From Glycocaulis albus (GTDB taxonomy: Bacteria; Pseudomonadota; Alphaproteobacteria; Caulobacterales; Maricaulaceae): a DNA stretch of 64,000 nt. Every line of letters starts with the position of its first letter. Position 1 is the first letter of the stretch. The position numbers were made by a program, and so were the translations under genes. Below, piece by piece: positions 18,001 to 26,277 of this stretch. Location of the stretch: positions 1 through 64,000 of the forward strand of contig NZ_BMFS01000005.1 in NCBI RefSeq assembly GCF_014639075.1, written 5' to 3'. The notes below the pieces were generated by a model, which worked only from the letters and a program-made list of their open reading frames with translations, had not been told where the DNA came from and did no database searches.

Positions 18001-19185
18001 ATGCCGACACCGCTTTTTGACACCTATGCTCCGCCCTCGCAGATATTCGAGCGTGGCGAAGGCGTCTTCCTGATTGAGCGCAGCGGCGACAGATATCTCG
18101 ACTTCATTTCCGGTATCGCAGTGAACGCGCTCGGCCATGCCCACCCGAAGGCGGTCGCAGCCCTGAAAGCCCAGGCCGACAAGCTCTGGCACACCTCCAA
18201 CATGTTCACGGTGCCCGGCCAGCACGAGCTCGCCGCCAAGTATTGCCGGAACAGTTTTGCAGACCGCGTTTTCTTCACCAATTCCGGCACCGAGGCGATC
18301 GAGTGCGCGATCAAGACCGCGCGCCACTATCACTTCGTGAACGGGCGCCCGGACCGCTACCGCATCATCACCTTCACCGGCGCCTTCCATGGCCGCACCT
18401 ATGGCGGCATCAATGCGGGTGGAAACCCGGCCTATCTGGAAGGCTTCGGCCCGCGCATGGAGGGGTTTGACTCCGTTCCGTTCGGTGATCACGACGCCCT
18501 GAAGGCTGCCGTTACCGAAGAGACAGCCGCCATTCTGGTGGAGCCGGTGCAGGGCGAAGGCGGCGTACGTGCCTTGCCGGATGTCTGCCTGCGCGGCCTG
18601 CGTGAGCTGTGCGACGAGCATGGCCTTCTACTGATCTACGACGAGGTCCAGTGTGGCGCCGGGCGCACGGGCAAGCTGTGGGCGCATGAATGGGCGGGCA
18701 GCGCGGCGCCGGACATCATGGCCGTGGCCAAGGGTGTGGGCGGCGGCTTCCCGATGGGCGCATGCCTGACTACCGACGATGCCGGCGCACACATGGTGGT
18801 TGGCACACACGGATCCACATTTGGCGGCAATCCGCTGGCCATGGCCGTTGGCAATGTCGTCTATGACGAGCTGACTGCGCCGGGCTTCATGGATCATGTC
18901 GTGGACATCTCCAACTTCCTGCACCAGCAACTGCATGGCCTTGCCGATACGCATTCGGCCAAGGTCGAGGAGGTTCGCGGCAAGGGGCTTCTGGCCGGGC
19001 TGAAGCTGAAGACCGGCTATGTGAACAAGACACTGGCAAAGCACGCGCGCGATCACCATCTGCTGATCGGAGCGGCTGGTGACAATGTGGCCCGTATGGC
19101 CCCGCCGCTGATCATTGAAGAAGCCCATGCCCGGCAGGCGGTAGAGGCGCTCGACGCTGCCCTCGCCGCGCTTGAGCAGGGCTAG
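18001..19185 (+). CDS. argD: Acetylornithine/succinyldiaminopimelate aminotransferase
   Basis: 394 residues, class-III PLP aminotransferase. Key stretches are FTNSGTEAIECAIKTAR, ITFTGAFHGRTYG, the cofactor-binding YDEVQCGAGRTG, and the PLP-binding Lys244 in AVAKGVGGGFPMGA. It makes N-acetylornithine in arginine synthesis and probably also N-succinyl-diaminopimelate for lysine and peptidoglycan. The start at 18001 begins MPTPLFDTY and has GGAG nine bases upstream. A much longer open frame reading back through the permease gene is an out-of-phase shadow. Downstream hslO follows after 22 bp. In many alphaproteobacteria argF lies between argD and hslO, but here it is absent. Confidence 0.95.
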   Translation: MPTPLFDTYAPPSQIFERGEGVFLIERSGDRYLDFISGIAVNALGHAHPKAVAALKAQADKLWHTSNMFTVPGQHELAAKYCRNSFADRVFFTNSGTEAIECAIKTARHYHFVNGRPDRYRIITFTGAFHGRTYGGINAGGNPAYLEGFGPRMEGFDSVPFGDHDALKAAVTEETAAILVEPVQGEGGVRALPDVCLRGLRELCDEHGLLLIYDEVQCGAGRTGKLWAHEWAGSAAPDIMAVAKGVGGGFPMGACLTTDDAGAHMVVGTHGSTFGGNPLAMAVGNVVYDELTAPGFMDHVVDISNFLHQQLHGLADTHSAKVEEVRGKGLLAGLKLKTGYVNKTLAKHARDHHLLIGAAGDNVARMAPPLIIEEAHARQAVEALDAALAALEQG

Positions 19186-19207
19186 GCAAGAACAAGCAAG
19201 GCGGACC

Positions 19208-20176
19208 ATGGATCAGAGCAGTGCTGCACCGGCCCCCGGAGAGCTGGGCCGTGACGATGACATTGTGGCGGCATTCCAGCTGGAAGAGCGGCCCGTATCG
19301 GGCCGGGTGGTCCGGCTCGGCCCGGTCATCGACGAGATCCTGTCCGCGCACGAACTGCCTATGCCCGTCGCGGCGCTGCTGGGCGAAGCCGTCCTTCTCG
19401 CGGTGCTGATCGGGGATTCGCTCAAGTTTGAGGGCCGGCTTATCGTGCAGGCCAGCGGCGCCAATGCCAATCCCGGCGGGCTGGGCGGTGAAGGCGCTGT
19501 CAGCTTCGTCGTCGCAGACTATGCCGTGGGCGAGGGCGTGCGCGGCTTTGCCCGCTATGACGCCGATCGCGTTGCTGTGCTTGAGGCCGAACATGGCCCG
19601 CGGCCGGGCGCTGAACGCCTGCTCGGCTCCGGCGCCTTCGCCATGACGATTGACCAGGGTGCAGACATGGACCGCTATCAGGGCGTGGTGGCGCTGGATG
19701 GCCCCTCGCTGGCGGCCTGCGCCGAGCACTATTTCGCCCAGTCTGAACAGGTGCCGACGCGTATCCGCCTCGCGGTGGGTCAGGAAATGGTCGATGGCGG
19801 CTCCATGCGCTGGCGCGCGGGCGGCGCGATATTGCAGCGCATTGCCGGCGATGATGCGCGCGGCCATGACGCCCATGCCTTCGCCGATGCGCAGGTATTG
19901 TTCGACACCGTCGAGGATGATGAATTGCTCGATCCGGGTGTCTCCTCCGGCAAGCTGCTCTACCGCCTCTTCCACGAGGATGGCGTGCGCCTGCAGCCCG
20001 GCAAGCAGGTGATGAGGCGTTGCACCTGTGAACGCGAACGGCTGGCGCGCATCCTCGCCGGTTTCCCGGCAGAGGACCGTGATGACATGGTGAAGGACGG
20101 CGCCGTTGTGATGACGTGCGAGTATTGCAATCGCGACTGGCGCTTCACCGAAGCCGAGATTGACGCGGCGGGCTGA
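19208..20176 (+). CDS. hslO: Redox-regulated chaperone Hsp33
   Basis: 322 residues. The N-terminal Hsp33 core is followed by the zinc centre near the C-terminus: Cys272-x-Cys274 and Cys304-x-x-Cys307, the CxC...CxxC pattern of the family. Under oxidative stress these cysteines form disulfides, zinc is released, and the protein becomes an active holdase in the cytoplasm. The ATG at 19208 has AAGGCGG upstream; a longer frame starting inside the argD end is not supported. It is probably co-transcribed with argD. It ends 12 bp from the convergent trkH stop, with no clear terminator between them. Confidence 0.95.
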   Translation: MDQSSAAPAPGELGRDDDIVAAFQLEERPVSGRVVRLGPVIDEILSAHELPMPVAALLGEAVLLAVLIGDSLKFEGRLIVQASGANANPGGLGGEGAVSFVVADYAVGEGVRGFARYDADRVAVLEAEHGPRPGAERLLGSGAFAMTIDQGADMDRYQGVVALDGPSLAACAEHYFAQSEQVPTRIRLAVGQEMVDGGSMRWRAGGAILQRIAGDDARGHDAHAFADAQVLFDTVEDDELLDPGVSSGKLLYRLFHEDGVRLQPGKQVMRRCTCERERLARILAGFPAEDRDDMVKDGAVVMTCEYCNRDWRFTEAEIDAAG

Positions 20177-20188
20177 CCTGCTGTCCTG

Positions 20189-21643
20189 TCAGCTGCGCCA
20201 GAAGGCGGGCGTGAACAGGGCCAGCATGGTCAGCACTTCCAGCCGGCCGACCAGCATGGTGAAGCTCATCACCCATTTGGCGGCATCGGGCAGAGGCTGG
20301 AATGTGCCCGCCGGGCCGATAATATCGCCCAGGCCCGGGCCGACATTGGCGATGGTGGTGGCGGCACCCGACAGGGCGGTGACCGGGTCCAGTCCGATCA
20401 GCGACAGCAACACCGCCGACACCGCAAACGCTCCGAAGAACAGGAATACAAAGCCCAGTACCGAGCGCACGGTCGCTTCGGACACGGGCTTGCCATCATA
20501 GTGCACTGAGCGCACGGCCCGTGGCCGGGCATAGCGGTGCAGATAGGTCAGCATGGCCGAGGCGGCGATCTGGTGACGGAATATCTTGATCGAACAGGTG
20601 CTCGAGCCTGCGCAACCGCCCGCAAACATCAGGATGAAGAACACCATGACCGGCATGGTGCCCCACTGTGCAAAATCGGCGCTGCCATAGCCCGTTCCGG
20701 TCATCACCGAGACGGCATTTACCGCCGCGGCGCGCCAGGCCGGCAGGCCGCCAGTATCCACCGGGTTGACGATCAGCATCAGGGTCAGGCCCGCACAGGC
20801 AATCAGGACAACGGCCAGAAAGGCGCGCACCTGCGGATCGGTGATGATCCGGTCCGGGCGCCCCTGCAGGGCGCGCAGGAAAACCAGGAAGGGCAGGGCA
20901 GAGAGCAACATGAAGACGAGCGCGACGAGGTCTGCGCCTTCATGCGCCCAGGCGCCGATCGAATTGTCGTGGGTGGAGAATCCGCCCGTGGCGACAGTGG
21001 TCATGGCGTGGGCAGCCGCATCGAACGCGTTCATGCCTGCGAAGCCATAAGCGATGAAGCAGGCAAAGGTGAGTACCAGATAGATCAGACCTACCGCGCC
21101 CGCTATCTCGCCGGCGCGCGGCAGGGCCTTGTCCATCTTGTCAGAGCTTTCCAGCCGGAAAAGCTGCATGCCGCCAATACCCAGCACGGGCCAGATGGCC
21201 ATCGCCGTCACGATGATGCCGATCCCGCCAATCCATTGCAGGATCGCCCGCCAGATCAGCACACCCGCCGGCAGATCCTGCAGGCCGGTCAGCACGGTGG
21301 CGCCGGTGGTGGTGATGCCTGAAACGGACTCGAAAATGGCATCGGTCCAGCTCATGCCGATCCCGGCCAGATGCAGCGGGATAGCCGCAGCCAGACCCAG
21401 CACTATCCAGGACCCGGATGTGACGAGGATCGCGCCGCGCGCGTCCAGGTCGAACCCGTCCCCGCGCCCCATCAGGGCCATGATGCCGCCGACAAATCCG
21501 CACAGCACGGCCGAACCGAAAAAGGCGTGCGCGGACTCTGCATCGACATTGAGGTCGATGATGGCAGGCACCAGCATGGCACCGCCGAGCGCGGCGAGCA
21601 GCACGCCCAGAATGAAGATCACGGTGCGGGTATAGATGCTCAC
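20189..21643 (-). CDS. trkH: Trk-type potassium uptake protein TrkH
   Basis: 484 residues with the fourfold pore-loop design of the TrkH/KtrB family. Filter-like motifs occur in order: TTTGATV, TVATGGFS, VMTGTGYG and NVGPGLGD, each followed by a membrane helix. It moves K+ through the inner membrane and normally needs the NAD-binding TrkA subunit, which is not in this window. The start codon is GTG at 21641-21643, with GGAAGG seven bases upstream. apaG lies 24 bp upstream on the same strand, so the two may share a transcript. Confidence 0.94.
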   Translation of the reverse strand: MSIYTRTVIFILGVLLAALGGAMLVPAIIDLNVDAESAHAFFGSAVLCGFVGGIMALMGRGDGFDLDARGAILVTSGSWIVLGLAAAIPLHLAGIGMSWTDAIFESVSGITTTGATVLTGLQDLPAGVLIWRAILQWIGGIGIIVTAMAIWPVLGIGGMQLFRLESSDKMDKALPRAGEIAGAVGLIYLVLTFACFIAYGFAGMNAFDAAAHAMTTVATGGFSTHDNSIGAWAHEGADLVALVFMLLSALPFLVFLRALQGRPDRIITDPQVRAFLAVVLIACAGLTLMLIVNPVDTGGLPAWRAAAVNAVSVMTGTGYGSADFAQWGTMPVMVFFILMFAGGCAGSSTCSIKIFRHQIAASAMLTYLHRYARPRAVRSVHYDGKPVSEATVRSVLGFVFLFFGAFAVSAVLLSLIGLDPVTALSGAATTIANVGPGLGDIIGPAGTFQPLPDAAKWVMSFTMLVGRLEVLTMLALFTPAFWRS

Positions 21644-21667
21644 GCGTCAGCCTTCCGGCGCGCCAGC

Positions 21668-22060
21668 CTAATGCAGCGTGGCCGGCATGAGGGGGCTGTC
21701 CAGTGCAAACGATGGAATGGCGGCATTGAAAACGGCTCCGTCCGCCCGGCGCATCTCGTATTGTCCGCTCATGAAGCCCGACGGCGTGGGCAGGGGCGCG
21801 CCCGATGTATAGCGGAAGCATTCTCCCGGGGCGATAACCGGCTTTTCCCCGATCACGCCTTCACCCTTGACCACGCGGGTGCGGCCCTTGGCATCGGTTA
21901 TCCGCCATTCGCGCGTCATCAACTGCACCGGGGCAGCGCCCGAATTTTCAATCTCGACAGTGTACGACCAGATATAGCGGTTCTCGTCCGGCTCGGATTC
22001 TGTTTCCAGATAATCCGGCTCGACACGGATGATAACGCCTTCGGTTTCCAGCATATACAT
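21668..22060 (-). CDS. apaG: ApaG-family protein
   Basis: 130 residues, the full length of ApaG, a small fibronectin-III-like beta-sandwich protein. Conserved stretches are YIWSYTVEIENSG, VQLMTREWRITDA, VVKGEGVIGEKPVIAPGECFRYTSG and TPSGFMSGQYEM. The family binds divalent cations and occurs near RNA-modification or ApaH genes in other bacteria; its biochemical role is not settled. GAGGAG lies 12 bases before the ATG, or further before an internal ATG two codons on. It is divergent from dcd across 153 bp. Confidence 0.93.
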   Translation of the reverse strand: MYMLETEGVIIRVEPDYLETESEPDENRYIWSYTVEIENSGAAPVQLMTREWRITDAKGRTRVVKGEGVIGEKPVIAPGECFRYTSGAPLPTPSGFMSGQYEMRRADGAVFNAAIPSFALDSPLMPATLH

Positions 22061-22213
22061 GGCGGTACAAAACTCCTCTGCACCGGATGAGACACCTCTT
22101 GGCGCGTCCGCTCAAGGGGTTTCGCGCAGACGCGCCTGCCTGCGCCATTGCAAAGCCTCTCGCCATGCGGAACGGTGCGCCCTCTATCCCCCTTCGTGAG
22201 TCGCGTTTGCATC

Positions 22214-23215
22214 ATGTCCACGCCCGGTATCCTGACCGATCTTGACCTTGCCGCACTGGTCTCCGCCGGAGGTATTGTTGCGCCGGATATCGAGGACGGT
22301 CAGATCCAGCCCGCGAGCCTTGATCTGCGTTTGGGAACAAAGGCGTACCGGTTGCGTGCCAGCTTCCTTCCCGGCCCGGCGCGCACTGTTGATGACTGCC
22401 TCGCTTCCGGCCTTGTCATGCACGAGATCGAGCTGACGGGCGGGGCCGTGCTGGAGACAGGCTGCGTCTATCTTGTCCCGCTGATGGAAAGCCTCGCCCT
22501 GCCGGCGGGCCTCAGCGCGGCGATGAACCCGAAAAGCTCCACTGGACGGCTGGATGTCTTCACCCGGGTCATCGGGAATAATGCGGCCGCCTTCGACCAG
22601 CTGCCCGCGGGCTATTGCGGCCCGCTATGGGTGGAAATCTCCCCGCGCACCTTTTCCATCCTTGCCCGTCCGGGCGACCGGCTGGTGCAGGTGCGCCTGC
22701 GGCGCGGCGCGCTCAAAGCCGGGCTTTCACAAGTGCTTAGCGTTGATCTGCAGGCGGCAGGTAACGCGCCTGTCGGCTGGCGGGCCAAGCGCCACAGCCC
22801 GCTGGTGGATTTATGCCGGATCGGCGCGCATGCCGCGCTGGATTTCTGGGAACCGCTATACGCCCCACGCGGGCAGATCGTGCTCGATCCGGGGGAGTTC
22901 TACATTCTCGCCTCACGCGAGGCGGTAGAAATCCCGCTCGCCGATGCTGCCGAGATGGCGCCCATCGCCCCGGAAATAGGGGAGTTCCGCGCCCATTATG
23001 CCGGGTTTTTCGACCCCGGCTTCGGCCTTGGCGCACCGGCAAAAGCCGTGCTTGAGGTGAGGGGGCGTGACGTGCCCTTTATCCTTGAACATGGTCAGGC
23101 CGTGGCCCGCCTCGTCCATGAGCCGATGGCGGGAAAAATCGGTTCGGCCTATGGCATGAACGGGTCCAACTACCAAGGTCAGGGCCTGAAACTCGGCAAA
23201 CATTTCAAGGCTTAA
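22214..23215 (+). CDS. dcd: 2'-deoxycytidine 5'-triphosphate deaminase, double-domain form
   Basis: 333 residues, almost twice the size of E. coli Dcd (193). The N-terminal half carries the core (GQIQPASLDLRLG, then MNPKSSTGRLDVFTRVI). The C-terminal half carries a second dUTPase-like beta fold (FYILASREAVEIPL, ending GKIGSAYGMNGSNYQGQGLKLGKHF). This tandem form is the one common in Alphaproteobacteria. It deaminates dCTP to dUTP for thymidylate synthesis. The ATG at 22214 was chosen because the conserved protein begins just after it; its ribosome site is weak. Its TAA overlaps the stop codon of the convergent radical SAM gene inside the palindrome TTAA. Confidence 0.92.
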   Translation: MSTPGILTDLDLAALVSAGGIVAPDIEDGQIQPASLDLRLGTKAYRLRASFLPGPARTVDDCLASGLVMHEIELTGGAVLETGCVYLVPLMESLALPAGLSAAMNPKSSTGRLDVFTRVIGNNAAAFDQLPAGYCGPLWVEISPRTFSILARPGDRLVQVRLRRGALKAGLSQVLSVDLQAAGNAPVGWRAKRHSPLVDLCRIGAHAALDFWEPLYAPRGQIVLDPGEFYILASREAVEIPLADAAEMAPIAPEIGEFRAHYAGFFDPGFGLGAPAKAVLEVRGRDVPFILEHGQAVARLVHEPMAGKIGSAYGMNGSNYQGQGLKLGKHFKA

Positions 23216-24162
23216 GCTGAACAACTCGCCCCGCCGAGCACGCAGAACTGCGCGCAGAATTTATGGTTCAGCTTCACAGGCCTCAGGCTCTCGGTGAGGG
23301 TCGTGGCCAGTTCAAATTGCGGGTCGTAGGGCAGGAGCGTGCAGGCGACCACCGAGGGCCTTTTGGCACCGCGCCGCTTGATGATCATCCGGCTGGACGC
23401 GCACATGATATCGGCCGGATTTTTATTCAGAATGCCCCAGCAATCGACGGTGATTTCGGGCGGCGATCCGGCCTCGTCCATTTCCGGGAAGATCACCATT
23501 TGCGCCGGATTGGCCGCGTCTATATCCCACCCGTGCGCCGCGATCAGGGCCGCATAGCCCGCGCGCGCCTCCGCCATGGTTTCATCGGTCATCTGACGGC
23601 CTGCCAGCGCGAGCAAAAACCCGTTATTGCTCAGCCAGTTAATGCCCTCAAGCGTCGCGGCGAAACCGCCGGCTCCGCGCTCCGTATCGTGTACCTCAGG
23701 CGTGTAGTGATCGAGGCTGGTGCGAAGGGTTATCTGCCCCGGATAGCGGGCCTGCAGATCCAGCAATCCGGACTGCACGCGCGGGCGCATCATCGGGCGC
23801 ATGGCGTTGGTCAGAATGAGGACGCGGTGCCCGCGTTTCAGCGCCGCTTCGGCCAGCGCCGCCATATGAGGGTTGAGGAAGGGTTCTCCGCCGGTAAAGC
23901 CGATCTCGATGGGCTCCGGGACCAGTGCCCCCACCTCGTCCAGATAGGGTTCCAGCTCGTCCGGCGTGATGTAGACAAGCCGGTCATTCTCCGGCGAGCT
24001 TTCGATATAGCAGTTGGTGCAGGCGATGTTGCACAGCGTGCCGGTCATCACCCAGAGCGTCTGCAATCTGTCAAACGCCACGCTGGCGCGGGTCTCGCCC
24101 TTGGCGGTAATGTCCGGGTCGGCGAAGGGCGCGGGGCCCGATTGAGCAAGCGTCTGGGTCAT
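23212..24162 (-). CDS. Radical SAM protein with six extra cysteines
   Basis: 316 residues. The SAM-binding iron-sulfur motif Cys44-x3-Cys48-x2-Cys51 lies in TLCNIACTNCYIES, followed by the GGE motif IGFTGGEPFLN. Beyond the barrel there are cysteines at 241, 254, 274, 303, 307 and 314, the last two residues from the end, which suggests an auxiliary iron-sulfur cluster of SPASM or twitch type. I do not recognise the substrate. Neighbours (dcd, a small membrane protein) do not suggest a maturation partner, and no peptide precursor gene was seen nearby. The stop overlaps the dcd stop. It could be a peptide- or nucleoside-modifying enzyme. Confidence 0.85.
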   Translation of the reverse strand: MTQTLAQSGPAPFADPDITAKGETRASVAFDRLQTLWVMTGTLCNIACTNCYIESSPENDRLVYITPDELEPYLDEVGALVPEPIEIGFTGGEPFLNPHMAALAEAALKRGHRVLILTNAMRPMMRPRVQSGLLDLQARYPGQITLRTSLDHYTPEVHDTERGAGGFAATLEGINWLSNNGFLLALAGRQMTDETMAEARAGYAALIAAHGWDIDAANPAQMVIFPEMDEAGSPPEITVDCWGILNKNPADIMCASSRMIIKRRGAKRPSVVACTLLPYDPQFELATTLTESLRPVKLNHKFCAQFCVLGGASCSA

Positions 24163-24303
24163 AAGGCTTTCTACGCAGCGGGCTATGCCAGCGGATCACG
24201 CGGCGACGCTAGCAGCGCAGACACCCCGAGGCAAAGCGCGCGCTTTCACTCCCCATTCAGCGTCAGGCAGGCTAGGGTGGAGAGATAGACAGGGGAGGTC
24301 CTT

Positions 24304-24540
24304 ATGGGCGGTCTGTTCAAATTCATCGGGGACGTTTTCAAGCCTATCCTGACCATCGTGGTCACGATCTTCCTTGGCGCCTTCCTGCTATCGGTGTTCT
24401 GGCCGGCGGCGGATGCGTGGATAATCGGCCATGTTCCGGCATGGGAGCGGCTCTCGCCCGCCATCCTCCAGGTGCGCGAATGGCTGGGTATTCACCAGCC
24501 CGAGCCCGACCCCTGGTGGATGTTCTGGCGCAATGACTGA
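24304..24540 (+). CDS. Small single-pass membrane protein, unknown function
   Basis: 78 residues. One strong membrane helix (FKPILTIVVTIFLGAFLLSVFW, about 12-33) is followed by a Trp/Pro-rich tail ending EPDPWWMFWRND. A near-consensus GGGGAGG site lies six bases before the ATG, so it is very likely translated. It stands between a radical SAM gene read the other way and the end of cydC, which converges on it with 3 bp between the two stop codons. No family was recognised. Its position beside the cyd genes may be chance. Confidence 0.7.
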   Translation: MGGLFKFIGDVFKPILTIVVTIFLGAFLLSVFWPAADAWIIGHVPAWERLSPAILQVREWLGIHQPEPDPWWMFWRND

Positions 24541-24543
24541 CGC

Positions 24544-26277
24544 TTAAACCCTGTTGCCAAACAGGCGCTTGAACGCGCCGTCCTGCGCGGTCAGCGCGTC
24601 CACGCTGCCCGTCTGCAAGATGCGTCCATCCTCCATCACGATCACCTCGCGCGCCCGCGCCAGCAAGGCCGGGCGGTGGGTGACAATGAGAACAGAGCGG
24701 CGCGGATCAGCGTCGAGCCACGCATCGAGCGCATCAAGAAATTCGGCCTCTGTCCGGCTGTCCAGCCCTTCGGTCGGTTCATCGAGCAGCATGACAGGGG
24801 CATCGCGCAGGAAGGCGCGGGCGAGCGCGATACGCCGCGCCTGTCCGCCGGATATGAGGCGCCCCTCCTCGCCAATCCAGGTCAGCAATCCATCGGGCAG
24901 AGCGCGCACGAAATCGGCGGCTCTGGCTTGTTCAAGGGCTTGCCAGAGCTGGCTTTCTGTCGCGTCGGGCCGGGCGAGCAGCAGGTTTGCCCGCACCGTG
25001 GTGGAAAGCAGATCGGCGCGCTGATCGACAAGGGACAGGCGCTCTCTTGTCCGCGTAGGCCCGAGAGCGGCAAGGTCAGTTCCGCCGAGGCGGATCGCCC
25101 CGCTATCCGGGGCATAAAAGCCCATCAGCAAACGGATAATGCTCGACTTTCCAGACCCGGAGGCGCCCACAAGGGCTACCCGCCCGCCTTCGGGCAGGGT
25201 GAAGCTGACATCGGTGAGGGCGGGGCGGGACTGGCCGCCGGGATAGGTAAATCCGACCGAGCTGAACACCGCATCATGGCCATCAGGCAGGGGGAGAGGC
25301 GTTTGCGGCTCTTCCACGGCCGGGCGCAGATCATCGAGCGCTTTCAGGCGTTTGGCGGCAGAGAGCGTGCGCCCATACTGCTCCCCGGCGAGGACAAGCG
25401 GGGCGGCAGCCTCGAACAAACCAAAGGCAATAAAGCCTGCCAATGCAGCCAGAGGCGGCGATGCGCCCGACGCCGCAGCGGCAAGGAAACCGGCGACGAA
25501 GCTGGCCGGACCGGCAAAGGCGAGTACGGCGGTATTCATCAGCGCCAGTCCGGCAAGGTGGCGCTGGCCGGAGATCCAGCTATCGCTCGCCGCATCGAGG
25601 CGGGAAAGCACTGCCCCTTCAGCGCCATAGGCCTTGAGCTCGGCCATGCCCGCGATCAGGTCAGCGGCCTCTGAACGCGTATCGGAGGCCGATTGCGTGA
25701 CGCTTTCTCCGGCGGATTGGCCAAGCTTTGCCGCGAGGAGAGGCAGGCCTAATCCTGACAGGATAAAGAGCCCGATCACGGGCAATATCGCTGCCGGAGC
25801 CGCAAAACCGAGGACAATGACGACTGCCAGCGCACCGAAAAGCGCGGACAGGGCGGGCGTTACCAGCCGTAGATAGAGCCCGTCCAGCGCATCGACATCG
25901 CCGGTGACACGCGAAAGCAGATCGCCTGCGCGCAGGCCGCCAAGCCCTGCCGGGACTAGCGGTGCGGCCCGGTCAAACACCCAAAGGCGCAGGCGGGCCA
26001 GGATGCGGAAAGTGGCCTCGTGGGTGGCCAGCCGCTCGGCATATCTGCCGAGGGTACGTGCCATGGCAAATCCGCGCACACCGCCTGATGCAAAAAGATA
26101 GTTGAAACTGCGCCCCAGCCCCGCTGCCCCGGCGATAGCGGCTGCGGTTATGAACCAGCCCGACAGGGATAAAAGCCCGATTCCGGCGAGCAGAGTGAGG
26201 ATGGCAAGCACAGCCCCGGCGCGCAGCCACCAGCGGTCAGGCCTTGCCAAAGCAAGGAAGAAGGTGAGCGTTTTCAT
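24544..26277 (-). CDS. cydC: Thiol reductant ABC exporter subunit CydC
   Basis: 577 residues. The N-terminal six-helix ABC exporter domain (about 15-310) is followed by an ATPase domain with Walker A GASGSGKSS near 370, signature ISGGQARR and Walker B VMLLDEPTEGLD. With CydD it forms a heterodimeric exporter of glutathione and cysteine to the periplasm, needed for heme insertion into cytochrome bd. Its start overlaps the cydD stop by 4 bp (ATGA), so translation is coupled. The structural genes of the oxidase lie just across the intergenic repeat region. Confidence 0.92.
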   Translation of the reverse strand: MKTLTFFLALARPDRWWLRAGAVLAILTLLAGIGLLSLSGWFITAAAIAGAAGLGRSFNYLFASGGVRGFAMARTLGRYAERLATHEATFRILARLRLWVFDRAAPLVPAGLGGLRAGDLLSRVTGDVDALDGLYLRLVTPALSALFGALAVVIVLGFAAPAAILPVIGLFILSGLGLPLLAAKLGQSAGESVTQSASDTRSEAADLIAGMAELKAYGAEGAVLSRLDAASDSWISGQRHLAGLALMNTAVLAFAGPASFVAGFLAAAASGASPPLAALAGFIAFGLFEAAAPLVLAGEQYGRTLSAAKRLKALDDLRPAVEEPQTPLPLPDGHDAVFSSVGFTYPGGQSRPALTDVSFTLPEGGRVALVGASGSGKSSIIRLLMGFYAPDSGAIRLGGTDLAALGPTRTRERLSLVDQRADLLSTTVRANLLLARPDATESQLWQALEQARAADFVRALPDGLLTWIGEEGRLISGGQARRIALARAFLRDAPVMLLDEPTEGLDSRTEAEFLDALDAWLDADPRRSVLIVTHRPALLARAREVIVMEDGRILQTGSVDALTAQDGAFKRLFGNRV

